NCBI GenBank assembly: GCA_905233795.1
Contig: CAJOFP010000010.1
Span: 991-9,801, forward strand
Reading direction: 5' to 3'
Source: an uncultured Oscillibacter sp.
Lineage (GTDB): Bacteria; Bacillota; Clostridia; Oscillospirales; Oscillospiraceae
DNA: 8,811 bases
Positions within the stretch are counted from its first letter, which is position 1. Every line of letters starts with the position of its first letter. Made by a program: the position numbers and the translations under genes. The notes under the pieces are model-generated. The model saw nothing but the letters and a program-made list of their open reading frames with translations, was not told the DNA's origin and searched no databases. Of this stretch, positions 1 through 6,113 are shown piece after piece.

Positions 1-410
1 ATGACTTTATGGACGCCCACGAGTTTAATTACGCCGGCCAGAATGACGTATAATAAGCCGGCGACGACAATCCCGCCGCAGGCGTATTGCAATTTCTCAG
101 ACGGCGGCATGGTCGCGTAAATGCCGTTGGACAGATTCGCCATTGTATAAAAGCCGCCGAGAAACGCGAATGACGAACCGAGAAACGCCGGGACTTTCAG
201 GCGCGTGCAGATATGAAAGAATAAAGTGCCGATTCCGGCGAAAAAGAGCGTTGTCTGAATAGAAAGCGGGAGGCCGTAGCCCTGTACGAGAATCGGGACT
301 AATACGGTCGCGCCGAACATGGCGAATAAATGCTGAAGTCCCAAGATCAGCGTTTTGGGGACGCCAAGGGTTCTCACATCCCGGATCGCGGGCGCTTGTT
401 TGTCATTCAT
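1..410 (-). CDS. uraA: Uracil permease, NCS2 family (N-terminal part, cut by window edge)
   Basis: Inner-membrane importer of uracil, probably by proton symport, feeding pyrimidine salvage. I translated the minus strand from the ATG at 410-408; 136 codons are visible and the frame stays open to base 1, so roughly two thirds of a usual 420-430 aa permease lies outside. Family marks: the N-terminal LGLQHLFAMFGATVLVPIL stretch (residues 23-41) and VPAFLGSSFAF (73-83), the TM3 region next to the substrate in UraA-type carriers. At least four hydrophobic segments are visible. The start is supported by AGAAGGAG at 420-427, nine bases upstream. The gene follows a leader containing a small ORF and an internal terminator on the same strand, suggesting attenuation. 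A xanthine/uracil carrier of the same family is possible, but the sequence reads most like UraA/PyrP. Confidence 0.9.
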   Translation of the reverse strand, partial: MNDKQAPAIRDVRTLGVPKTLILGLQHLFAMFGATVLVPILVQGYGLPLSIQTTLFFAGIGTLFFHICTRLKVPAFLGSSFAFLGGFYTMANLSNGIYATMPPSEKLQYACGGIVVAGLLYVILAGVIKLVGVHKV

Positions 411-581
411 AGCGTTTTTCTCCTTCTGTATTTTATAATATTATTTTATAATATTTTATAATTATTAAAATTTAATAAATCTTGACGGACGAATAAACGG
501 CGTAAACAAAGCGAAAGAATTGAATAATTTTTTATAAATTCTAATAAATTATAATAAATTATACGAATAGACGTGATATTT
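411..581 (-). other. Distal leader of uraA, AT-rich
   Basis: Stretch between the small leader ORF and the uraA start. It is nearly all A/T apart from about 490-530. It holds the uraA SD (420-427) and two TATAAT matches on the minus strand (558-563 and 548-553), but I see no convincing -35 for either. uraA is therefore more likely reached by readthrough from the promoter at 803-831, though a weak internal promoter cannot be excluded. No hairpin with a GC-rich stem was seen. Confidence 0.4.
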
Positions 582-737
582 TTATAAATTTTTAAAATAT
601 ATCATGCGATTGCGCGAATATTGCGCAAAAAAAGTACCGGCGCGGCAGCCGGTAACGAAAAAAATAAAAAATAAGACAAGAAAGAAAATCGCGGCGAAAG
701 TGCAATCAGCGCGAAAAAAATCAGCGTGAAAAATCAT
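582..737 (-). CDS. Putative 51-aa leader peptide of uraA (Phe-rich, spans the terminator)
   Basis: Small ORF from ATG 737-735 to TAA 584-582, read by hand on the minus strand. A full AGGAGGG SD (746-752) lies 8 bases upstream, and a promoter (803-831) lies further up on the same strand, so initiation signals are good. The peptide has 14 Phe; residues 12-31 form one hydrophobic segment (CTFAAIFFLVLFFIFFVTGC) followed by a short polar tail. Its Phe codons come from a U-rich mRNA tract at 657-689, directly before an intrinsic terminator that lies inside the ORF (627-654). The ORF ends about 45 bases beyond the terminator, the same topology as the pyrL leader of E. coli pyrBI. I infer a regulatory leader peptide whose translation controls termination. 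Alternatives are a small membrane protein or lipoprotein (VTGC fits a lipobox), or a chance ORF in T-rich DNA. I recognise no protein family. Confidence 0.55.
   Translation of the reverse strand: MIFHADFFRADCTFAAIFFLVLFFIFFVTGCRAGTFFAQYSRNRMIYFKNL
627..654 (-). terminator. Intrinsic terminator/attenuator inside the leader ORF, upstream of uraA
   Basis: On the minus strand, arm TACCGGC (654-648), six-base loop TGCCGC (647-642) and arm GCCGGTA (641-635) form a perfect 7-bp stem with five GC pairs, followed by C and seven Us (634-627). The plus strand has no U-run after the stem, so it works only toward uraA. It sits about 140 bases after the predicted transcription start and over 200 bases before uraA, with no full gene between, so control of readthrough is the natural reading. 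Confidence 0.7.
657..689 (-). promoter_or_regulatory. U-rich tract just before the attenuator (possible UTP-sensitive pause region)
   Basis: In the minus-strand transcript 25 of these 33 bases are U, including runs of six and seven, ending two bases before the terminator stem. In E. coli pyrBI a U-rich tract in this place makes polymerase pause when UTP is low. Here the tract also encodes the Phe-rich core of the leader ORF. The composition is seen directly; the pausing role is inferred. Confidence 0.5.
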
Positions 738-802
738 GACCGCTTCCCTCCTGTCCGTATTTTTATTGTTTTTATAATTATTTATATATTAATTATATAT
801 TA

Positions 803-831
803 ATCATAACGAAGCGCGGCGTCGATTGCAA
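803..831 (-). promoter_or_regulatory. Promoter for the uraA leader transcript
   Basis: Minus-strand -35 TTGCAA (831-826), 17-bp spacer (825-809), -10 TATGAT (808-803; five of six consensus bases). Predicted start is near 796, giving an untranslated leader of about 58 bases before the 51-codon ORF. The spacer is GC-rich, so this match is less likely to be chance than matches in the surrounding A/T DNA. Confidence 0.55.
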
Positions 832-1270
832 GAGGCTTTTTATATGACAGCGCGGCGAAAAACGTGAAAATTTTTGTCAAAAGTGACGATTTGATGAAAA
901 ATGAAACGGATTATTTTATGAAAATTTTAATCAAGAATCTAACGACGTTTGAACGGTATTTCACAGAGCGCGAATGAGGGCGGGTCTGGGAATTATAAAA
1001 TCATGGGGAAATTATGGAAATTTGATGGATTTAAATTTCCGTTTTATGGAAAAAAGTAAAAAATTTTTGCGAAATAACGCGAAAAAATAGAAAAAAGACG
1101 AGAATTTGTGTTGCGAATCGGGAAAATTTATGGCATGATTATAAAAATTATGAAATAATAGAAATGATAGAAACGGAATGGAAATATATTATTTGAATTG
1201 TTTAAATTTGATGGATTGATTGAAAAAATGAAAAGGGCGCGGGACGTATCCCGGCGGAAGGGGAATATGT
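832..1270. other. AT-rich spacer between the uraA leader promoter and the Sel1 gene
   Basis: About 440 bases with no supported gene. It separates divergent units: uraA leftward and the Sel1 gene rightward. Tiny ATG-started frames exist (894-977 of 27 codons; 1003 of 18 codons) but have no ribosome binding site. A perfect 14-bp direct repeat, AAATTTGATGGATT, occurs at 1018-1031 and 1204-1217. A minus-strand TTGACA at 880-875 has no matching -10. No tRNA, riboswitch or terminator was recognised. Confidence 0.5.
1111..1139 (+). promoter_or_regulatory. Candidate promoter of the Sel1-repeat gene
   Basis: TTGCGA at 1111-1116, 17 bp, then CATGAT at 1134-1139: four of six consensus bases in each box. 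It is the best pair I found upstream of the Sel1 gene, implying a leader of about 125 bases. The A/T background makes such matches cheap, so this is weak. Confidence 0.25.
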
Positions 1271-3766
1271 ATGGGGATTTTAAAAGAAAAAAGCGTCGGT
1301 CAGAATGGGAGAGGAAAAATCACCGGGCTTTTGATTTTTGCCGCCGCGATAATAATCGCCGTCGCGTTGATTTTCTGGCGGACGCCTGTCGCGGCGCGAT
1401 TGGGCTATGTCCCGGCGCAATATAAACTTGGGGTTCAGGCGTATGAGCGCGGCGAGTATCAGGAAGCCGTCAAATGGTATAAGCTGGCGGCGGATGGCGG
1501 GAATATAGACGCGCAATATAAAATAGGCTTATGTTATGAAACGGGCGCGGGCGTGGAATTGAATAAAAAACAGGCGGCGGAATATTTTGAACTTGCGGCG
1601 GATCAAGGGAATATGGACGCGCAATATCGCCTTGGGAGATTTTATCTGGACGGCGACGGCGTGAAACGGGACGAGAAAAAAGCCGTGGAATATTTAAAAC
1701 TCGCGGCGGATCAGGGGCATATAGACGCGCAATACGCGTTGGCTGTCTGTTACGCGGACGGAATCGGCGCGGAGAAAGATAATATACAGGCTTTGAAATA
1801 TTTTAAACAGGCGGCGGATCAGGGACATATGGAGGCTGAATACGCGCTGGGGGAGGGTTACGCGTCCGGGCTTTATGATATAGATATGAAACCGGACTGG
1901 CGGGAAGCCGTGAAATATTATAAACTGGCGGCGGATCAGGGTTACGCCCCGGCGCAGGATAAAATCGGCCTGTGCTATGAACGCGGCCCCGGCGTGATTG
2001 ATCTGAAAGAGGCGGTAAGATATTATAAACTGGCGGCGGCGTGGGGCTATGCCCCGGCGCAGGCGCATTTGGGCGCGTGTTATTATAACGGGCGCGGCGT
2101 GGAGCGCGACGACGAACAGGCGCTGGAATGGTATAAATTAGCGGCGGAACAGGGCGATCCGGAGGGCGAAAACGGTCTGGGGGATTGCTGGTATTACGGG
2201 CGCGGCGTCGGGATTGACCGGGAAGAGGCGTTTAAATTATATAAATTATCGGCGGAGCAGGGCAACCCGGCGGGCATGTATAATCTCGGACGCTGTTATG
2301 AAGAGGGGGAAGGCGTGGAAGCGGACGCGCCGGAGGCGTTAAAATGGTACGGATTATCGGCTGAAGCGGGTTACGCGGCGGGCGAGTATCAAATGGGCGA
2401 ATTTGCGTGGGAAGAAAAAGATTATGAACAGGCGTTTGACTGGTATAACTTGGCGGCGGAGCAAATCTACGCGCCGGCGTTGGATAAACTGGGCGATTGC
2501 TATTATAAAGGCCGCGGCGTGGAATTGGATTATTATGAGGCGGCGAGATATTATAAATTAGCGGCGGAACAGGCTTACGCGCCGGGCGAGTATAATTTAG
2601 GCGGCTGTTATTATAACGGGCGCGGCGTGGAATCGGATTATCAGGAAGCCGTGAGATATTATAGACTGGCGGCGGATCAGGGCTACGCCCCGGCGCGGAA
2701 CAGGCTGGGAATTTGCTATGAATACGGAAAAGGCGTGGAGGCGAACCCGGAAGAGGCCGTGAAATATTATAAACTGGCGGCGGATCAGGGTTATGATCAG
2801 GCGCAATATAATTACGCGGTTTGCTTGTTAAACGGGATTGGCGTTACGGAAGATCATGAGGCGGCGTTGGAATATTATAAATTAGCGGCGGAACAGGAAA
2901 ACGCCCCCGCGCAGAACGCGTTGGGAGAGCTGTACCGGGACGGCTTATATGAGACCGGAAATAATAATAACGGCAATGCCGGAAGATTATTACAGGCGAA
3001 TCCGAAAGAGGCGTTTCACTGGTTTTTGCGTTCGGCGCAAAAGGGTTACGCCCCGGCGCAAAGCAACGTCGGCGAGTGTTTTTATAACGCTTTCGGAACG
3101 GAACGGGATTTGAGTAAAGCGGCGGAATGGTTTTTAAAATCGGCGGAGCAGAAAAATATGACGGGGGAATATCAATACGGACGGAGTTTGTTTTTAGGCG
3201 CGGGCGTTCGGCGGGATTATCAGGAAGCCGTGAAATATTATAATTTATCGGCGGATCACGGTTACGCCCCGGCGCGGTATAGTTTAGCCGAGTGTTATTA
3301 TTACGGCTTGCGGGACGGCGAGGAGCGTATTATAAAACAGGATTATCAGGAAGCCGTGAAATGGCTGGAACGGGCGGCGGAAGATAATTACGCCCCGGCG
3401 TTGAGTTTATTGGGCGTATGCTGTGAAAACGGCTATGGATTAGACAGAAACCGGACGCGGGCGGCGGAGTTATTCGCGCGGGCGGCGGAACAGGGCGACG
3501 CGACCGGGGAATATTTTTGCGGCGTGTACGCGCTGACGGGCCGGACGGGCGAACGCGACCCGGAAAAAGCCGTGGAATGGTTCCGAAAAGCGGCGGCGCA
3601 GGGCAGTGTGCGGGCGCAGTTATGCCTTTCCATATGCTATTATGAGGGAATCGGCGTGGCGGAAAACCGGGCGGAGGCGGATCGCTGGATGAGTCTCGCG
3701 GAGTTGCGGGAATATCCGGCGGATCTGGCGGAATCCGTCTCCCGGCTGTTTGATATTTATAGATAA
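1271..3766 (+). CDS. Membrane-anchored protein with about 21 Sel1-like repeats
   Basis: 831 aa. Residues 1-16 are basic and polar; 17-36 form one transmembrane helix (TGLLIFAAAIIIAVALIFW), so the protein is membrane-tethered, probably with the repeat domain outside, though charge bias is slight. From residue 46 nearly to the end I count 21 tandem units of about 36 residues, each an alpha-alpha hairpin of the type AxYxLGxCYxxGxGVxxDxxEAxxYYKLAAxQG, the Sel1 (TPR-related) consensus. Such solenoids are protein-binding scaffolds; no catalytic domain is present, so the partner and pathway are unknown. Fourteen units carry Cys at the same helix position. Units 1 and 10 are short; units 5, 15 and 18 have insertions, that in 15 being Asn-rich. 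The ATG at 1271 is preceded by GGAAGGGG (1256-1263). It stands alone, converging with ylmC. Confidence 0.88.
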   Translation: MGILKEKSVGQNGRGKITGLLIFAAAIIIAVALIFWRTPVAARLGYVPAQYKLGVQAYERGEYQEAVKWYKLAADGGNIDAQYKIGLCYETGAGVELNKKQAAEYFELAADQGNMDAQYRLGRFYLDGDGVKRDEKKAVEYLKLAADQGHIDAQYALAVCYADGIGAEKDNIQALKYFKQAADQGHMEAEYALGEGYASGLYDIDMKPDWREAVKYYKLAADQGYAPAQDKIGLCYERGPGVIDLKEAVRYYKLAAAWGYAPAQAHLGACYYNGRGVERDDEQALEWYKLAAEQGDPEGENGLGDCWYYGRGVGIDREEAFKLYKLSAEQGNPAGMYNLGRCYEEGEGVEADAPEALKWYGLSAEAGYAAGEYQMGEFAWEEKDYEQAFDWYNLAAEQIYAPALDKLGDCYYKGRGVELDYYEAARYYKLAAEQAYAPGEYNLGGCYYNGRGVESDYQEAVRYYRLAADQGYAPARNRLGICYEYGKGVEANPEEAVKYYKLAADQGYDQAQYNYAVCLLNGIGVTEDHEAALEYYKLAAEQENAPAQNALGELYRDGLYETGNNNNGNAGRLLQANPKEAFHWFLRSAQKGYAPAQSNVGECFYNAFGTERDLSKAAEWFLKSAEQKNMTGEYQYGRSLFLGAGVRRDYQEAVKYYNLSADHGYAPARYSLAECYYYGLRDGEERIIKQDYQEAVKWLERAAEDNYAPALSLLGVCCENGYGLDRNRTRAAELFARAAEQGDATGEYFCGVYALTGRTGERDPEKAVEWFRKAAAQGSVRAQLCLSICYYEGIGVAENRAEADRWMSLAELREYPADLAESVSRLFDIYR
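1406..3715 (+). repeat. Degenerate 108-bp tandem repeat array encoding the Sel1 units
   Basis: The protein repeats are mirrored in DNA by about 21 copies of a unit near 108 bp. Some parts are still identical: a 38-bp block starting GCCGTGAAATATTATAAACT is the same at 1907-1944 and 2756-2793, and a 26-bp block starting TGTTATTATAACGGGCGCGG recurs at 2079-2104 and 2606-2631. Close variants occur near 2648-2700 and 3226-3280. This implies recent duplication or gene conversion between units. Confidence 0.75.
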
Positions 3767-3815
3767 AAATAAAAAATAAAAAATAAAATTAAAATAAATA
3801 AAATAAATTTAAAAA
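3767..3815. other. 49-bp A/T spacer between convergent Sel1 gene and ylmC
   Basis: Almost entirely A and T, A-rich on the plus strand. It contains no GC stem, so I see no classical intrinsic terminator for either converging gene. On the minus strand it gives a T-rich tail after ylmC. Confidence 0.4.
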
Positions 3816-4139
3816 TCACGGATTGGGGCCGGGATTGGACTGGCCGTAAAACCACGGACGGCGGGGCGGTTTCGGCCCGCCGTTCGGTTCGTGATGATGG
3901 TGAAAAGGCTTGTCGACCAGAATAATATCGTCCCCGATACGCTGGATACAGTCCCACGGGATATAAAATTCCTCGCCGCGTCCGAACAGACCGAAAAAGC
4001 GCGGCGGGCCGAATACGATAATGGCGGAAATTTGTCCCTCAGGAACGCGTATTTCCAGATCGCCCACACAGCCTATACGACAGCCGTCATGAATATTAAT
4101 CACTTCTTTGCGGCGCAGATCGCGCATGGCGCATTGCAT
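3816..4139 (-). CDS. ylmC: YlmC/YmxH-family protein (PRC-barrel, sporulation-associated)
   Basis: 107 aa from ATG 4139-4137. Residues 6-76 match the YlmC/YmxH pattern: RDLRRKEVINI, then GCRIGCVGDLEI, a FFGLFGR segment, EFYIPWDCIQRIGDDIILV. These small PRC-barrel proteins are widespread in endospore formers and linked to sporulation; their biochemical role is not established. A GTG in the same frame at 4148 would add three residues, but I prefer 4139 because GGGGGGTGAT, close to the ideal AGGAGGTGAT SD, lies just upstream and overlaps that GTG. An ATG at 4127 would give the family's usual MRxL start and is also possible. The region after residue 77 is an unusual His/Pro/Gly-rich tail of about 30 residues, with HHHH at 80-83. 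It lies downstream of acyP on the same strand, and its SD is inside a hairpin. Confidence 0.82.
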   Translation of the reverse strand: MQCAMRDLRRKEVINIHDGCRIGCVGDLEIRVPEGQISAIIVFGPPRFFGLFGRGEEFYIPWDCIQRIGDDIILVDKPFHHHHEPNGGPKPPRRPWFYGQSNPGPNP

Positions 4140-4148
4140 AAAAATCAC

Positions 4149-4173
4149 CCCCCGCGTAAAATATACGCGGGGG
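4149..4173 (-). promoter_or_regulatory. Perfect 10-bp hairpin masking the ylmC ribosome binding site
   Basis: CCCCCGCGTA and TACGCGGGGG (4149-4158 and 4164-4173) are perfectly complementary around a 5-base A/T loop. In the ylmC mRNA the 3' arm is the G-run of the SD, so folding would hide it. Downstream comes GTGATTTTTATG, a short U-run, so the hairpin might instead be a weak terminator after acyP. Which role holds cannot be decided from sequence. Confidence 0.6.
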
Positions 4174-4217
4174 CGGGAATGTCCTATGCGGATTTTTTAT
4201 TTTAAAATTATAAATAA

Positions 4218-4496
4218 TTAATCATATCCGACGATTTTAAATGTCGATTCCTGTATAACAGGCAGATCATCTTGGATTTCCATATGCTCAATACGGATAT
4301 AGCGTTCAGCGCGTAATTGAATTAGAAACTTACGGATTTGGGACAAATCGCCTTGGACTTCCATTTCGACGCGTCCGTCCCAGAGATTTTTCACCCAGCC
4401 CGTGAGATACAGGCTCCGGGCCATAAACGACGCCCGATAGCGAAACCCGACGCCCTGTACCCGTCCGGAGAAATAAATATGCCATCTGGCTTTCAT
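4218..4496 (-). CDS. acyP: Acylphosphatase
   Basis: 92 aa, the normal size for the family. It hydrolyses carboxyl-phosphate bonds, for example in acetyl phosphate or carbamoyl phosphate, in the cytoplasm. The signature GRVQGVGFRYRA is at residues 11-22, with the phosphate-binding Arg19; the second signature GWVKNLWDGRVE is at 33-44 with the catalytic Asn37. The rest fits the single alpha/beta fold. The start is supported by AGGAGG ten bases upstream (4507-4512). It is first in a minus-strand pair with ylmC, 78 bases away, driven from the promoter at 4576-4604, which faces away from the carboxypeptidase promoter. The physiological substrate is unknown, and nothing here shows a link to sporulation beyond the neighbour. 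Confidence 0.93.
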   Translation of the reverse strand: MKARWHIYFSGRVQGVGFRYRASFMARSLYLTGWVKNLWDGRVEMEVQGDLSQIRKFLIQLRAERYIRIEHMEIQDDLPVIQESTFKIVGYD

Positions 4497-4575
4497 CGCC
4501 TGTCCGCCTCCTGATGATAAATTATAATAATTAATAATTATAATAAGCGGGAAAATAGAATATATTATAAAATAT

Positions 4576-4604
4576 ATTAAATAATATTATATGCCGGGTG
4601 TCAA
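4576..4604 (-). promoter_or_regulatory. Promoter of acyP-ylmC
   Basis: Minus-strand TTGACA (4604-4599), exactly 17 bp, then TTTAAT (4581-4576): a perfect -35 and five of six bases in the -10. Predicted start is near 4569, about 73 bases before the acyP start. Confidence 0.6.
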
Positions 4605-4618
4605 GACTATAATTCCCT

Positions 4619-4647
4619 TTGACAGAAGCGGCGAAATATGTTATTTT
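4619..4647 (+). promoter_or_regulatory. Promoter of the D,D-carboxypeptidase gene
   Basis: TTGACA at 4619-4624, 17 bp, then TATTTT at 4642-4647 (four of six). The -35 box is perfect and lies 14 bp from the divergent acyP -35. Predicted leader is about 85 bases before the ATG at 4738. Confidence 0.5.
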
Positions 4648-4737
4648 AAATAATTATAAAAATAGAAATGATAAAAACGGATGATAAATATAGAAAATAT
4701 AAAAATAATATTTTAATAGGAATAATGGGGAGGTTTC

Positions 4738-6045
4738 ATGGAGCGACAGCGGAATTACGCGTTGTCCGGCGTCAACGAGGGGACGGATAACGCGTCGGAT
4801 ACGGTGTCCGGGGCGGCGGACGCGTTCGGCGTCGATATGGACGCGAGGGAAGAACAAGAGAAAGAAAATCTCAGGAAACGCAAAAAACTTCGCGCGAAAG
4901 AACGGGCCGAACGCCGCCGCAGACGGCGTTATATTTTCATTATGTGCGTTTTGGCCATAGAATTAATTCTCGCGCTGTTTTTCTTTATCGCAAAGCGTAT
5001 GAATCGCGGAACCGATACGCCGCGCCTGACGGATGATCCGGACGGGCTGAACGGCCCGCCGTCCGTGATTCTGGATTCGTCTGAAAACGGGGACGCGGCG
5101 GAAATAAATGAGGACGGCGAAATCGGCGTAAATAATAATATCGCGCCGGATGATTTTAATCAGGATCAGAATCAGGATCAGGATTTAGATTTCAATCAGG
5201 ATCAGACGGGACAAGCGGCGTTTTCGGCGGTAACGGTCGGATTTACGAAAGATATTACCGGCTGGGAGGAAATCAGCAGTCAATATGTGGTTTTGCTGGA
5301 CGCCAATAACGGCGAAATCTGGACGGAACGCGAGTCAAATACGCGTATGTATCCCGCGTCCATGACAAAAGTTTTGACGCTTTTGGTCGCCGCCGAATGT
5401 ATCCCGGAACCGGAAAACGCGTGGTTCACGATTACAAGGGAAATCACGAATTATTGTTATGTCAACGGCTGCAGCGTGGCGGGCTTTCTGGTGGACGAGA
5501 CTGTGACGGTAAAAGATTTGCTTTACGGCTGTATTCTGCCGTCCGGCGCGGACGCCGCTTTGGGTCTGGCGATTTATTCTTACGGGTCGCAAGAGAATTT
5601 CGTCGCGGCGATGAACCGGAAATTGGATGAGCTGGGACTGTCCCGGACTTCGCGTTTCATGAATTGTATCGGCTTATTTGACGAAAATCACTATTGCACG
5701 GCGCGGGATATGGCGGCGATTATGCGGGCCGCGCTGGAAAATCCGCTTTGCAGACAGGTTCTGACGGCGCGTACTTATCAGACCACGCCGACGGAACAAC
5801 ATCCGGCGGGAATCGCGCTGTCCAACTGGTTTATACGGCGTATTGAGGATAGATTTCAAGACAAGGCCGTACAGGTCATCGGCGGAAAGACCGGCTATGT
5901 AAAAGAATCCGGGAACTGCGCGGTCAGTCTGGCGCGGCGCGGGACGGACGGACGCGAGTTTATCTGCGTGACCGGCAACGCCGGCGGATCGTGGCGCGCC
6001 ATCGCGGATCATACGTTGTTATATCAATCTTTCTGCGAGCCTTGA
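4738..6045 (+). CDS. D-alanyl-D-alanine carboxypeptidase, peptidase S11 family (membrane-anchored)
   Basis: 435 aa penicillin-binding protein predicted to remove the terminal D-Ala from peptidoglycan stem peptides outside the membrane. Residues 1-64 are cytoplasmic, very basic before the membrane (RRRRRR at 59-64); 65-85 is one transmembrane helix, a type II anchor rather than a cleaved signal. Residues 90-160 are an acidic Asn/Gln/Asp linker containing QDQNQDQDLDFNQDQ. The catalytic domain covers about 165-435: nucleophile motif SMTK (208-211), second motif SGADAA (269-274) with Ala where SxN has Asn, and KTG (384-386). There is no C-terminal PBP5-like extension. GGGGAGG (4727-4733) is the SD. 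metK follows after 68 bp without a terminator between. Ten Cys in the outer domain are unusual. Specific dac paralogue not assignable. Confidence 0.88.
   Translation: MERQRNYALSGVNEGTDNASDTVSGAADAFGVDMDAREEQEKENLRKRKKLRAKERAERRRRRRYIFIMCVLAIELILALFFFIAKRMNRGTDTPRLTDDPDGLNGPPSVILDSSENGDAAEINEDGEIGVNNNIAPDDFNQDQNQDQDLDFNQDQTGQAAFSAVTVGFTKDITGWEEISSQYVVLLDANNGEIWTERESNTRMYPASMTKVLTLLVAAECIPEPENAWFTITREITNYCYVNGCSVAGFLVDETVTVKDLLYGCILPSGADAALGLAIYSYGSQENFVAAMNRKLDELGLSRTSRFMNCIGLFDENHYCTARDMAAIMRAALENPLCRQVLTARTYQTTPTEQHPAGIALSNWFIRRIEDRFQDKAVQVIGGKTGYVKESGNCAVSLARRGTDGREFICVTGNAGGSWRAIADHTLLYQSFCEP
5158..5207 (+). repeat. Short ATCAGG-type repeats in the carboxypeptidase linker
   Basis: Reiterated (A)ATCAGGATCAG units encode the QDQNQDQ / NQDQ stretch (residues 141-156) between the membrane anchor and the catalytic domain. 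Repeat length probably varies between strains; the linker is likely disordered. Confidence 0.55.
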
Positions 6046-6069
6046 AAAATTATAAAATAAAATTATAAT
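6042..6069 (+). promoter_or_regulatory. Candidate promoter of metK, overlapping the upstream stop codon
   Basis: TTGAAA (6042-6047, containing the TGA stop of the carboxypeptidase gene), 16 bp, then perfect TATAAT (6064-6069). The short leader of about 38 bases leaves no room for a SAM riboswitch, and none is seen. Readthrough from the upstream gene is also possible. Confidence 0.4.
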
Positions 6070-6113
6070 AAAATTATAAAAAAGCGAGATCATGAAAGAA
6101 GAGAGGAATTTTT

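Noticed and set aside
411..831. PyrR-binding antitermination loop or T-box in the uraA leader
   Set aside because: I looked for the PyrR-type CCNGNGAGG-like loop and for a T-box motif and found neither; the only stable hairpin is the terminator.
875..880. Minus-strand TTGACA as a uraA leader promoter
   Set aside because: The sequence 17 bp downstream is GC-rich with no -10; the pair at 803-831 is far better.
894..977. 27-codon ATG frame, MKNETDYFMKILI...
   Set aside because: No ribosome binding site, no promoter clearly assigned, and short enough for chance in A/T DNA.
411..1270. CRISPR array or origin in the A/T-rich spacer
   Set aside because: No regularly spaced direct repeats and no cluster of DnaA boxes; only simple A/T runs and one 14-bp repeat pair.
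1198..1425. 75-codon plus-strand frame overlapping the Sel1 gene start
   Set aside because: It starts at TTG without an SD and overlaps the well-supported Sel1 frame; its basic sequence is a frame-shifted reading of that gene.
1694..2806. Minus-strand frames opposite the Sel1 repeats (1694-2068, 2597-2806)
   Set aside because: They repeat the RRQFIIFHG-type motif only because the sense strand is repetitive; codon pattern belongs to the Sel1 frame.
3855..3885. GC-rich inverted repeat near the end of ylmC
   Set aside because: It lies inside coding sequence for the Gly/Pro/Arg-rich tail and has no U-run, so composition explains it.
3891..4205. 104-codon plus-strand frame opposite ylmC
   Set aside because: Antisense to a conserved YlmC frame, no SD and no recognisable motif.
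6046..6113. SAM riboswitch before metK
   Set aside because: The gap is 68 bases of A/T with no conserved helices; too short for any known SAM riboswitch with an expression platform.
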